Origin: Ochotona curzoniae
Lineage: Eukaryota; Chordata; Mammalia; Lagomorpha; Ochotonidae
DNA: 64,000 nucleotides
NCBI RefSeq assembly: GCF_017591425.1
Contig: NW_024465369.1
Location: 30,527,501-30,591,500, forward strand
Direction of reading: 5' to 3'
The position numbers were made by a program, and so were the translations under genes. This document shows, one piece after another, positions 34,016-45,099 of this stretch (positions are counted from its first letter, which is position 1; each line of letters begins with the position of its first letter). The notes under the pieces were generated by a model. The model saw only the letters and a list, made by a program, of their open reading frames with translations, made no database searches and was not told where the DNA came from.

Positions 34016-35327
34016 TAAAACATTAATATAAATAAAGATTTTGTTCACGGATAGCTGGAAAATTTACTCAGCAATACATAAATCAAACATTTTTTTGAAA
34101 AACTTCTCTCTATGGAGGATTCGGATAGGCTCTAATGACCCTATTAACCACGTTATAATTTCTGTTCTTAACACATCTACAGAGAAATTGAAAGTCTCAC
34201 CTTATCCTCGTCTTTTGTTTGTTATCAATTCATAAAATACAGGATATTTGAGAAAATCTTTTAACGTATCTTTGCCATACAATATCTGACCGATTCTCAT
34301 ATAAGGAGATGTTCATTCCTCTGTACCCCATTTTCTAACACTGTCATTAGTTTGGTAAGCTTCCTGGAAATGTTTTAAACTTGCAATGCTTTGTCACAGT
34401 GAGGCTTTGCTCTGCTTTGATTTTTTTTTTTTTCCTCCAAGGGTTAGGATAGAAAAATATTTCAACACTGTGCTCTAAACTCAATGGGAAAAATAAAACA
34501 TATGATGAGGAAAAAGTTGTTTGGAAGTTCAGAACGTATAATTGGCCACACTGTGAGACTTTTGGATGGTGCTCACAGGAATTGCAAAGGCAGCCTTTCA
34601 GCAGCTTGTGTGTGCAAAAATCAGGAGCGGTGTGGTCAGTCTGTTGCGTATCCATTTTCTCTAGAAATGTCACATTGTGTGCGTCACATCATGTGTTTTT
34701 TTCTTTATTTCCTTTTGGCTTCTGCTGTTTTCTGAATGCTTTTTGAAAGAAAATTGTGCCTGTGTCCTTTATATATATATAAATAGATTAGATTTTTTCC
34801 TGTTGTACTACAGAAAGAAGATATTTCACCCAGAAGCACTTTCAATACAAACCATCTCTCTCCCCTAAACAAGTATGCTTTGGCTATATGCAAACTTGGT
34901 GTCTAAACATGGAGTCATGGTAATTATAAATAGTTTTAATGTTGTAACAATTAAGTGTGCATTTGTTGCCAGACCATAGATCCTTAAGGGTTCTTTGTGC
35001 ACATGGGTGGTGATGCAGCCAGGGCTTCTCTAGGCTGTTGCTCAGCATCAGAAGTTCTGCAGCGTCTTTGTTCAGGGAGTGTGCCGGTGTGCCTGGAGAA
35101 AAGAAAGGGAAAGGAGAAACCAACCCCAATCAACAATACCATAGTGATGAACATGCAAGAAAAGATCATTATATACATGTTTTCATTCATTGTTTATAGC
35201 CCTTGCCTATATTGCTGCTGAACTGTGGTCTTTTTGCTTTTTATTTGTTAAATTCTTTATTCACTGGGGCATTAAGCTTTTGACTATAATACAGATTTAA
35301 AACATGTTATCTCAAAAACAAAATAAT
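34016..35327. other. Unique AT-rich intron
   Basis: No gene or repeat recognised. Open frames on both strands at 34347-34735 and 34884-35221 overlap and carry no motif. Confidence 0.4.
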
Positions 35328-35342
35328 GAATTTGCTATTCTT

Positions 35343-35678
35343 TTTTTTTTAAAGTTTTGTTTTTATTATTTTTTTATTGCAAAGGCGGATATACAGAGAG
35401 GAGAGACAGAGAGGAAGACCTTCCGTCCGATGATTCATTCCCCAAGTGAGCGCAATGGCCAATGCCATGCCGATCCAAAGCCAGGAGCCTCTTCTGGGTC
35501 TCCCACGCGGGTGCAGGTTCCCAAAGCTTTGGGCTGTCCTCGACTGCTTTCCTCGACTGCTTTCCCAGGCAGGGAGCTGGAAGGGAACCGGGGCTGCTGG
35601 GATTAGAACCAGCGCCCATATGGGATCCTGGGCGTGCAAGGTGAGGACCTTAACCACTGTGCCACCACGCTGGGCCCT
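35343..35678 (-). mobile_element. Young C-SINE, antisense, with target-site duplication
   Basis: Full-length antisense SINE flanked by a perfect 15-bp duplication, gaatttgctattctt (35328-35342 and 35679-35693). It contains a private 13-bp tandem duplication, cctcgactgcttt at 35538-35550 and 35551-35563. Several open frames (35304-35730) derive from it. Confidence 0.97.
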
Positions 35679-35693
35679 GAATTTGCTATTCTT

Positions 35694-36427
35694 GATGACC
35701 TTATTTTTTTTTAAGAAAATGAATGATTAGGAAATCCATTCAATTAAGTGTTAAGATTACCTGCTGGACTGGTGTCTACAGACATGTGAAGTACATTGGT
35801 AATTTATTTGTAATTTCCTTAAGTACCACATGTACCATTTACAGAGTGCAGTTTACAAGTTATGGACAGTGAGTAGAAAATAGGCACTGCTTCATATTTT
35901 TCATCCCAACTGGCAAAACCTTTCTTCTTATTTAATGTTATGGGAAAGCACTTTTTATTTTTTCTGCATGTATTTCTTCCCGGTTGCTCATTAGCAGTTA
36001 AGAGGGTTATTGTTTTCCTAGAGCCAATTTAATCTTGACATTTTCACACCTGTCGAATTAGGTGTTTTCTTTCTTTCATGCATTCAGGGCAAGTCCATGT
36101 AAAGTGGTCAGGGCTGTTTAGCTAAGAATCACAGCACCTTTGAAAAACAGAGTCCCCATAGAGTTCCAAATACACAAAGTCAGGAGATCCAGAAATGTTA
36201 ATGTTGCGCAGTTCCCTGCTGGGATGCAGTGCAAATGTCTGCCCGAAATGCTACACGCCTGTTGGAAAATGTTACACCAATGCTGCATGCTGGCGCTGTT
36301 TGTTGTGTTGTGGAGGAGCAAATGATTTTAGACTGTTTTTATTGGAGGATTTGTGAAAATTGATTGGCAGAAGATATACTGCTATATACTACATAAGATA
36401 TACTAGTCTCTTAAATAACAGTTCTAT
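35694..36427. other. Unique intron sequence
   Basis: Nothing recognised beyond short A/T runs. Confidence 0.4.
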
Positions 36428-36750
36428 GGGCCTGGCGTAGTAGCCTAGAAGCTAACGTCCTTGCCTTGCACGCCCGGGATCCCATATGGGCACTGGTTCT
36501 AATCCCAGCAGCCCCGCTTCCCATCCAGCTCCCTGTTTGTGGCCTGGGAAAGCAGTCAATGATGGGCCAAAGCCTTGGGACCCTGCACCTCTGCGAGAGC
36601 CCCGGAAGAAGCTCCTGGCTCCTGGCTTTGGATCAGCTCAGGTCCAGCCATTGGGGCCGTTTGGGGAGTGGATCATCTGGCAGAAGATCTTCCTCTCTGT
36701 CTCTCCCCCTCTCTTTATATCTGACTTTCCAATAATTTTTTTTTTTTAAA
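36428..36750 (+). mobile_element. Young C-SINE with a T-run at its 3' end
   Basis: Head 'gggcctggcgtagtagcctagaagctaacg', body and CT-rich region intact. Where other copies have an A-rich tail, this one has 'ccaataa' followed by about 12 T residues and then aaag. A T-run is a polymerase III terminator. No target-site duplication is clear. Confidence 0.93.
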
Positions 36751-36752
36751 GA

Positions 36753-37374
36753 GTGTTCTGTTCTCTAATGAAACAGCTGGCAAAACATCAGGAAAGACTG
36801 TTGCAAAAACTAAGTTCTCAATTGTAACTATCTTCAACAAGATCTTTGAGTCCTGTTGTAGCATACAAGGCTAAAAAAAAAAAAAAAAGCATATGCCACT
36901 GCTCAGAAGTGTGGCTTTTGCTTTTATTGTTGTTAATTGGAATATGTATATTTTTTCTTACCAACTCTCAACAACTCCTTTTCGAGCCAACACAATTCAC
37001 ATTTCATTATGGCTTTTATTAAGTGATTTCTGGATTTCACACAGCGGCTTTTTTGTGAGAAATAATACAGCTACACAATGCAATACTTAATATGAAAAGA
37101 AGGGATTCCTGAAATAGGAACTGACCACTGAGGAGGGCTGAGGACAGGACATGCTCTGAAGGCAGCAGTTGTGCAAAACAAAAATGCTGGAAGGAAAGCT
37201 AAGCCATAAGGCTGGGATTTACCATCCCAAGATCAGTGAAACCCAGGATTGGAATGAAATAGATCATACTGTTAGAACTTCTCCTTCTTGGCCAAAAGAA
37301 CTTGCTTAAGATTAGCTATTTAAGAAATTGACTTTATTTCATGTTTGTTTAGCACTGTGTGGTTTTGTTGCTTT
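36753..37374. other. Unique intron sequence with an A-run
   Basis: An A-run at about 36873-36887 is the only simple sequence. No exon recognised. Confidence 0.4.
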
Positions 37375-37388
37375 GAAAACCTGATGCT

Positions 37389-37702
37389 GGGCCCGGCGCG
37401 GTGGCGCAAGTGGTTAAGATCCTCGCCTTGCACGTGCCAGGATCCCATATGTGCGCCGGTTTTATCCCGGCAGCCCCGCTTCCCTTCCAGCTCCCTGCCT
37501 GTGGCCTGGGAAAGCAGTCGAGGATGGCCCAAAGCTTTGGGAACCTGCACCCGCGTGGGAGACCCGGAAGAGGCTCCTGGCTTTGGATCGGCATGGCATT
37601 GGCCATTGCGCTCACTTGGGGAGTGAATCATCAGATGGAAGATCTTCCTCTCTGTCTCTCCTCTCTGTATATCTGCCTTTCCAATAAAAAAAAAGAAAGA
37701 AA
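37389..37702 (+). mobile_element. Young C-SINE (gcgcaag head) with target-site duplication
   Basis: Full-length, little-diverged copy flanked by a perfect 14-bp duplication gaaaacctgatgct (37375-37388 and 37703-37716). The tail has started to become (AAAG)n. This is one of the youngest-looking insertions in the window. Confidence 0.97.
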
Positions 37703-37734
37703 GAAAACCTGATGCTTTTGAGCAACTATTTTTA

Positions 37735-37852
37735 TGTCTGTTATGGTTTGAGACTCAGACAGAGAAACAGAGAGTAAGACAGAGAATTCTGATATGGGAT
37801 GTGGGCGTCTTAACCAGTGTTTACCACCACACCGTATGCTTGCCCTTGATTT
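37735..37852 (-). mobile_element. Old C-SINE fragment, antisense
   Basis: Tail-proximal 'gagactcagacagagaaacagagagtaagac' joined to the head complement 'gatatgggatgtgggcgtcttaaccagtg'. The middle is deleted. Confidence 0.6.
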
Positions 37853-39896
37853 TGTCAGTGCTTCCACATCACTGACCAGTTATCACTTTCAAAATATGTA
37901 TTTTTCCAAAGTTGAGGTACTAGTGGTCCTTACATTATATTACTACTAAGGGTTGGCATTCATAGCTTTTCAACATTTGAAATTCTACATGAATAGGAGT
38001 TATAACTTTAATGCCTAAAATCCCTGAGCCTGTGGAACTGTATCACAAAAATAGTTAAGACAAAATAATGCAGAAAATTGTGGAAAAATGCAAAGATATA
38101 TAGGCAGTTCAGAACTGCTACTGGAATGCAGAGCTTTACAAAAATTTTATTGCAATATGTTCCCCATGTGGAGATTTTAGAAACTATGTAAATGCATGCT
38201 GATTGCTTTTTCATTCCTATATGTGTGTTACTCACATTATATTAAACCTTACATTTTCACTCATTGTTACCTGGTAAATATGTCCTCATGTCTTTACTAT
38301 TTAAATAATACTATTTATGCTACTTGGATAACTGCATTAAAAAGTACCATGTGGAGCCACCACAATTTACTTGAATATTCCTAGCTACCAGCACACCGTC
38401 TGCTTTCCAGCAGTTACTCAAAACCTTGCCAGACAGAAAAGACTCTTCTGCATTTCTGGGGGAATTGGAGGAGCTCCATTCAGCCAGCCATGTCAGTGGG
38501 GTTCACACTGCTTCACAGCCGCAGCTGCCTCTCACGCTTCAGTGTCTGTGATGCTCAGCTGGACTCACACCTAGGGGAAAAACGCTCCCCGTCTCACTGC
38601 AGCCAAGAGCCATTTTGGGTGGTCACTAACCCAGGGGAGAAGTCCGCTGGCTTGGAAAGCCTTTTCAAGGAAAGCAAGAGGCTCTTCCTGTGAGGTCTCT
38701 GGCAGTTGGCTTGGACCTTGTAGATGAAGTCCATGTTTTGAAAGTTCCAGAGCAAGGAGCTAGAAGGAATCCAGGTCCCTTACAACCTTGCCAAACCATG
38801 ATGACAGCTCTGGATCACCTCTCTGTAGACTTTAAATGTCAAATGAATGCTGAGCTTTTCTTTCCTAGGTCGCTCTTTCCATGAGGCTTCTTGCTCTTTG
38901 TAGTGGAACATACCCTACTCAAATACACCTGCCAAATCTTTCCTACATTCTCTCTGCATCATTAGATATGAGATTTCCTGGCCAAGTTGAGTAGAAAGGT
39001 AAATGAAAAGTTTTTTTTTTTTTGGCTAACAAGCAGCTACAAATTCTACAAGTACACATTTTCCACAAAATGCATAGGATCTCTTACATAAGACGTTTAG
39101 ATGTTAGACTTGGCACGGAACTGATTTCTACCCTGGCATTTCAGGAGAATATAGTCAGAAATTGAAATATGTTGAATAGGATAGCATAAAAGTTTATTCA
39201 AAAATTTATTGCCATTTACTTAAGTCCTTGCTTAGCAGTAACCATAGGAGTAAAAAAACACTTTTGCTGACCAAGCACATCTTCTGTGCCTCGTGCTGTT
39301 TATTGAAGCATCTTCCATGCAGTACCCTTAGAGGGTACACCATCAAATATCAACTTAGCAGGGGAGGAAAAGGCTACCTAGCTCACCCTGAGAGTCATGA
39401 ACCACCTTAACTGCTGCCTTTTCCCCGTAGGACCAATCATTGTCTAATTTACTAATAACCATGATTGTCTTTATCTATTGGTTTAGTTCTCTGTCTTTGC
39501 ACAATGCAACACACTCTCTAAGAGGCCACACATGTTTGCGCATTCATTGCTATGCACCATACCCCTACAACAGTGAATGAAACTCAGTGGTTACTCAATC
39601 ATCTTCCCTGACATCAACCCAAGATGCTGTGTCACTTATTCAAGATCTGCACTTGGCAAACTTTCCAAAGTATCTGGAAAATTATAAAGAAAACTGCTAC
39701 CGATATTTGTGTGCTAGTTCTTCTGTTCCTTTTAGGCAAGTACTAGAGAAAATGATGGCTGAATCATATAATGTATATTTTTATTATGTCTTCATAGTGG
39801 GCTTTCACTGGAAACCAACACTTAGAATTGTTCAGATTTGGGAAAAATGTGGGACTGAAATGTTACAGAGCAGCAGGATAATTCATTGCTTTGAAT
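37853..39896. other. Unique intron sequence
   Basis: About 2 kb without a recognised element. The stretch 38390-38700 is GC-richer with open frames on the plus strand but no splice-flanked exon or domain that I can name. Confidence 0.35.
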
Positions 39897-40158
39897 AGCA
39901 GCATCCCATATTGGAAAACCGGTTCAAGACCCTTTGCTTCCCAATCCATATCCCTCCTCACGCACCTGAGAAAGCAGCAGAAAATGGCCCCAATACTTGA
40001 CACCTATGTGAGAGAGCCAGATGGAGTTCCTGCCTCCTGGATTTGGTTCAACCCAGTGCCAGCAGTTGTAACCATTTAGGAAATAAACCAGTGGCTAAAA
40101 TTCTGTCTTTCCCTCTTATCTCTCTACATTTCAAATAAACAAATATTTTTAAAAACGG
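39897..40158 (+). mobile_element. Old C-SINE
   Basis: 'agcagcatcccatattggaaaaccggttcaag', 'cctgagaaagcagcagaaaatggcccc', 'aataaaccagtggctaaa' and 'tttcaaataaacaaata' give the C-SINE order; the first part of the head is missing. Confidence 0.8.
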
Positions 40159-40159
40159 T

Positions 40160-41164
40160 GGTGAAAAGTGAGTGACGGTATAAATGCCTTTATTGTCAGA
40201 CTTCTCCTGCTTGGAGACTACTTTAACCACATACCAATACAATGGATGAGAACATAAATGACCACAAAGACACTTTCAAGTGTTGAGATCAGTTACGTCA
40301 GAACATTAACACATGGTAATTATGTTGTACTGTATCAGGTTACTTACAAAGGTCATTCATATACTTCATTGTAATCTGTTAATTTGCAGCAAATTAGAGT
40401 GCGTATCACAGAAAGCTGGCAAAAATGTTCATATACAATGTGTATAAGATACCTGACTCCTGAAGAATAGATTGCTGTTGCCTTTTGTTGTTGTTGTTAG
40501 AAGCTAAAGAAGCTAAGCAGTGTGTTTCTGAGTTAGAAGCTGCTATCTTTCACAAATGGATGTTCCATGACATCCTTATAGCATTTAGAAAACCTCTACA
40601 TGGGAAGTGTCATACCCTGTATGACAGTACCACTTACTGGCTTTTTGATGCACAAGTGTAGATGAACAAATAGCACAACATTTTTGTGTGTTGAGAGGCT
40701 GTCATCTAAGCAGAGTGGCTGTTGTGTGAGTTACCGAGAGGCTTCTAGCGGCATCTTCCTTTATGCAGCCCCGCACTGCTTCTCAAGCATCTGATACTTT
40801 CTTCCCTGTCACAGTCCTCCACGTCTTTACCAAACATGAGCTAAGGGCTCTCTTGAGAATTTGGGGGCGACTTGGGTGCACTGTCTCCTCCTTCTCTTAT
40901 ATATCAGTTGTGCTTGCTGTTTGCCTATTCTTTCTCTTATATTTTTCTTATCTGCTCTCTCCAGATGAAAGCTACTGCTGCAGTAGTCAGTCAGTCCTAA
41001 CAACCCAGAGGTATCATTGATCCTAACTGTGCTCCAAATAAGGAAGATAGAGTACACAAATCACAGAGGCATCGAGTGTGAGACTCTGTTAATTAAGTAA
41101 GGATTGAAATACTGATCAGTTTTGATGTGTGATGTCCAGGATAATAGGCTAGACCCTCCAGTAG
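40160..41164. other. Unique intron sequence
   Basis: A short (TTG)n at 40485-40499. No gene or named repeat. Confidence 0.4.
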
Positions 41165-41415
41165 TTCTGTCTAGCATGGCAGGCAAACAGGTAAACAGCT
41201 ACTTGAAGCAAAATGTGATACAGGATATGAAAGAACTGGGAGTAGGGAGCTTCATTGATAGTTATTTAGAGGAGTTCGTTTGTATGGCTTGGGCATAATG
41301 TTGGATTTAGGTGGGGCCTTGTGAGCTGAGGCAGGTATGAAGAGACAAATCTGAAGAGATAGGTTGAGGACAGTTCATACATTGCCTTGGAACCATGAGA
41401 AGGATCTTGGGTACT
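41165..41415 (+). repeat. Ancient interspersed repeat, family uncertain
   Basis: The phrase 'ggcaaacaggtaaacagctacttgaagc' and later 'gccttggaaccatgagaaggatcttgg' resemble a widespread mammalian repeat whose consensus has 'gccttgtaggccatg...aaggactttgg'. I cannot name the family securely. Confidence 0.35.
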
Positions 41416-41562
41416 GCTGAATGGTTGATGTAGAATCATCAAATGTGTTGAAAATGTAGAAGAACAAGTGAGCCTAAATTTCCAGCCTGCTTTCTAATTC
41501 TGGATTAGAATTTCTACTTCTGGATTTTGAGTTGTGTCTCATTGGCATTCAAAAGCTTTTCA

Positions 41563-41914
41563 GGTGGGGCAGATGTTTGGCATAGCATTTAAGACCTGGT
41601 GGGGACATTGAAGCACCTAGATCTGAGTCCTGATTCCATTTCCAGTTCAACTTCCTGTGAGACAGCAAGTAATGGCTTAAATACTTAAGTTTTTGCCACT
41701 CATATGAGCAACCCAGATTGAGTCTCAGGCTCCTGACTTTGGCTTGGCTCAACCCTCATTATTGCAGATATAACATAGAAAATCTCATCCTTCCCTCTCT
41801 TCCCCTCCTCTCTGTTCTCCTTCTCTCCCTCCAATCTCTCCTTTCTGCTGCACCGTTTGTTTCTCCCTCCTCCTGCCTTTAAAGTGTAGCGAATTAAAAA
41901 AAAAAAAAAAAAAC
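41563..41914 (+). mobile_element. Old C-SINE with poly(A)
   Basis: 'ggggcagatgtttggcatagcatttaagacc', 'tgatggctt'-like 'taatggcttaaatac', CT-rich region at 41790-41875 and an 18-base A-run at 41897-41914. Confidence 0.8.
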
Positions 41915-42340
41915 CTTCAGGACAAAAAACAGATACAACATACTCTGTGTTCTTTTAACTTTCCCTTCCTCGTCTTGTTTATGGACCTTACCCTCTGCAA
42001 CAGTCAAACAAACCAAGGATCTTGGGACCAACTTTACAACCTCTCTCTTCCCTACCCTCCTCCAACAAGACAGCATAAGCCAAAATTACTCATTCTATGC
42101 ATGATGCTCTACTTCATTTCTGACTCTTCATTTTCAACTCTGTTATCAATATAGTGCCATGAAATGATACCAATTACACTTAAGCAAACAGAGATCTGGT
42201 AAGCTATTTTACTGTATTGCTTCAAAACATAGAGGTGAAACACTAACATTTAATCTTCTTTATAAGCTTATAGTTTCTATATACATAACATGCCTTGAAA
42301 TATACTACAAGAAAATGGTGTGTTAGAAATTCACAGGATG

Positions 42341-42690
42341 CAGGCCTGGCAACTTGGCCTAGCAGCTAAAGTCCTCACCTTGAACACGCTGGGATCCCAT
42401 ATGGGCGCCGGTTCTAATCCCGGCAGCTCCACTTCCCATCCAGCTCCCTGCTTGTGGCCTGGGAAAGCAGTCGAAAACGGCCCAAAGCTTTGGGACCCTG
42501 CACCCGTGTGGGATACCCAGAAGAAGTTCCTGGATCCTGGATTCAGATCAGCATAGCATTAGCCGTTGCACTCACTTGGGGATGAATCATTGGACGGAAG
42601 ATCTTCCTCTCTGTCTCTCCTCCTCTCTGTATATCTGACTTTCCAATAAATAAATAAATCTAAAAAAAAAAGATTTATTAAAAAAAAGAA
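42341..42690 (+). mobile_element. Young C-SINE (ctaaag head) with target-site duplication
   Basis: Sense copy flanked by the perfect 16-bp repeat agaaattcacaggatg (42325-42340 and 42691-42706). The tail 'aataaataaataaatctaaaaaaaaaagatttattaaaaaaa' contains an extra copy of the tail motif. Confidence 0.97.
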
Positions 42691-42754
42691 AGAAATTCAC
42701 AGGATGGACACTGCACACCCTTGAAATCCCTTCTTGTCTATGTATCATTTGGTG

Positions 42755-43040
42755 TTAGGATTAGCTTTGAAGAATGTAATAATCAATAGATAATACTGGC
42801 TTAAACAACAAGATGCTGATTTCTCAGGTTAAGAAGTCTGGAGAATGATAGAGTGGCTTCATTGTGCTTTAAAGATACAGGATCTTTCTGCTTTTCTGTT
42901 TCACTACAGTAGCACATATTTCCATCTTCCACATGATTTTTATAGTGCAAGATGGCAACTGCATGTCCAGCCATAATTTCTATGTGCCATTCCCCTAAAT
43001 AATGGGAAGTGGCCAGGTAAGAAGTGGATCCCAGTGACTG
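42755..43040. repeat. Ancient repeat, possibly LTR-derived, tentative
   Basis: 'actggcttaaacaacaagatgctgatttctcagg' and 'gcaagatggcaactgcatgtccagcca' look like part of an old MaLR or DNA-transposon family. The match is from memory and partial. Confidence 0.3.
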
Positions 43041-43329
43041 TTGATTAAGCATTCTTTATGGATGCACTACACACCATTTCCAGTTAAGAGCTCCAGAGTG
43101 AGACATGAGACCCTACCTGTCTATATGAAGGCCAAGAAATGTCTTTGTTTTTAAGAGGAGACAGTTTTTAAGTGTGCTTAACTTTAAAATGTGGATCTTA
43201 ACATTCAGGAAGAAAAGGCTAGAACAGTATTGGTGTAGGCAACTAGCAGAGGAGGATTAGCAGTTGTGCTCAGAATAGATAAAACCAGCCTCTTTGTGTT
43301 GGGCTCAGTAAGCCTGTTATTAATTGTGC

Positions 43330-43400
43330 TAGTGAATGTCTACTGTGTCAGGCACTTATTCTGAGTAGCTGCTATCCTAGAAGCTGTCTTTATTAGAAAA
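43330..43400 (+). repeat. MIR SINE fragment
   Basis: 'aatgtctactgtgtcaggcacttattctgagtagc' matches the MIR/L2 block 'tactatgtgccaggcactgttctaagc'. Confidence 0.55.
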
Positions 43401-43614
43401 GAAATAGTAAAATTATGTTTCAAGTCTCACTTTCTCCTCTCTTATTTGTCAAGTCATATGACATGTCAGATACTTAGAACTTGAGCTGTTAAGAAAGACA
43501 AACACATGCAGGGTTGCTTAATTAGGTGCTGACAAACTGCTGTTGTGTGAGATTCCTCCCTTGCTTTGTTGTGAGTCCTGGGTCCCCTAGGCTTCCACAG
43601 CTGCCCTCAGCATG

Positions 43615-43665
43615 GTGGTTCTTGACTCTGCAGCAGATCGGAGTTTCTTGGGAAACTCAATAACA
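43615..43665 (+). repeat. MER5A-like terminal fragment, tentative
   Basis: 'tggtggttcttgactctgcagcagatcggagt' resembles the MER5A start 'cagtggttctcaa...catcagaatcacc'. Short. Confidence 0.3.
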
Positions 43666-43762
43666 TAGCTGTATTTTTAATATATATATACATAATTTTA
43701 AGATTTTATATAAATTTTAATATAAAAATGCTTTAAAAATTTTAATTTGTATATATATAGAA

Positions 43763-44058
43763 TCAGAAAGGCAGATATACAGAGAGGAGGAGATACAAAA
43801 AGTAACATCTTCTTCTGCTGGTTCACTCCCCAACGGGACACAATGGCTAAGGCTGAGCCGATCCAAAACCAGGAGCTTCTTCCAGGTCTCCTATGTGGGT
43901 GCAAGATTCCCAGGCTTTGGGCAATCCTCAACTGTTCTCCCAGGCCAAAAGCAGGGAGCTGGACGGGAAGTGGAGCAGCCGAGATACAGACCAGCGCCCA
44001 TATGGGATCCTGGCAGATGCACGGCAAGGATTTAGTCACTAGGCTATTGTGCTGGACT
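43763..44058 (-). mobile_element. Young C-SINE, antisense
   Basis: From 'atcagaaaggcagatatacagagagg' to 'ctaggctattgtgctggactcc'. The 142-aa minus and 129-aa plus frames across it are SINE products. Confidence 0.93.
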
Positions 44059-44091
44059 CCAAATGCTCTATTTTTAAGCCTGAAATCTTGG

Positions 44092-44415
44092 GGAAGGCAC
44101 TTGATGCAGTATTTGATGGCACTCATCCAATGGTAGATTGCCTGGGTTCTAATTCTGGCTCTTCATCTGATCCAGCTTCCTCTCAATGTACATTGTGGGA
44201 TGCTGCAAGTGTTAGACCAAATATTTAGTTCTCTGCTACTCACACTGGAGACCCAGAATGAGCTTTAAGCTCCTGGCCTCAGCCTGATCCAGCCTTAGCT
44301 ACACAGAATATTAGAGCACTGTACCAGAAGATGGAAGACCTCTCTCCCCTCCTGCTCTCTCTTGCTCTTTCTATTCCTCCTTCCCTCCCTCTCTACCATC
44401 TAAACAAAATCAATA
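44092..44415 (+). mobile_element. Old C-SINE
   Basis: 'gggaaggcacttgatgcagtatttgatggcactcatcc', 'tgcctgggttctaattctggctc', CT-rich part and 'aacaaaatcaataaa'. Its tail is the apparent target of the composite element that follows. Confidence 0.8.
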
Positions 44416-44431
44416 AAAAATTTTCAAACAA

Positions 44432-44800
44432 GGGCAAAGGCAGCTCCCTGCAGTGTGGCGGCTGTGTGGGGAAGTAGGTACCGCAGCCAAGCCGGACTGA
44501 ATGCTGGGGACTCAGGCCAAAGCCACTACCAAAAGGCAGTGACTGAGTCCCAGACTTCCTCCAGGCCCAAGAGAGCTCTTCCCTCAGAGTAAGTACACCA
44601 TGAGGGAAGCTCGGGAACTGGATTAAAGTCCTAGCTCCGCCCTGCCGCAGGATGAGTTTGGGAGGGATTTGAGCCTTGGGGTTGGGCAAAGGCAGCTCCC
44701 TGCAGTGTGGCGGCTGTGGGGGGTGCCCCAGCCAGGTGGGATTCAATGCTGGGGATTCAGGCCAAAGCCGCTTCCAAAAGGCAGTGACTGAGTCATAGGC
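44432..44800 (+). repeat. Two-copy 252-bp-period repeat at the composite element's 5' end
   Basis: Copy 1 (from 44432) and copy 2 (from 44684) are nearly identical over the first 35 bp and similar through 'ccaaaaggcagtgactgagtc'. After that the copies differ. On the minus strand the repeat is visible as two QPPHCRELPLP peptides in the 210-aa open frame. Confidence 0.9.
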
Positions 44801-45099
44801 TTTGGGTGGCCAGTGCACCAAGTCATGCCAGGCTCGGCCTGCTGACCACCTGGTGGTGAACTCTGGCGTTTTTAGGATATGTAATTGCTGCCTAGCATAC
44901 CCATGAATAAGGCCAATGTTAATGTAGGTGAGAGATGAATTCTGGGTGATTTCCAGTAATGGGGACATGAAACTTTTGGGTATGCGTGGGGACTGAGACC
45001 TGATGGTTTGGAAGGGAGCGTCCATAAGATCTATTTGGGCCAGACTGATTCACCAACCCAATTAGGAATTCTGAGATGGGATGTTAGCATAGAGCATCA

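Noticed and set aside
44393..45025. 210-aa minus-strand open frame as a gene
   Set aside because: It lies across the composite repeat and an old SINE tail, repeats a peptide because of the DNA duplication, and has no recognisable domain.
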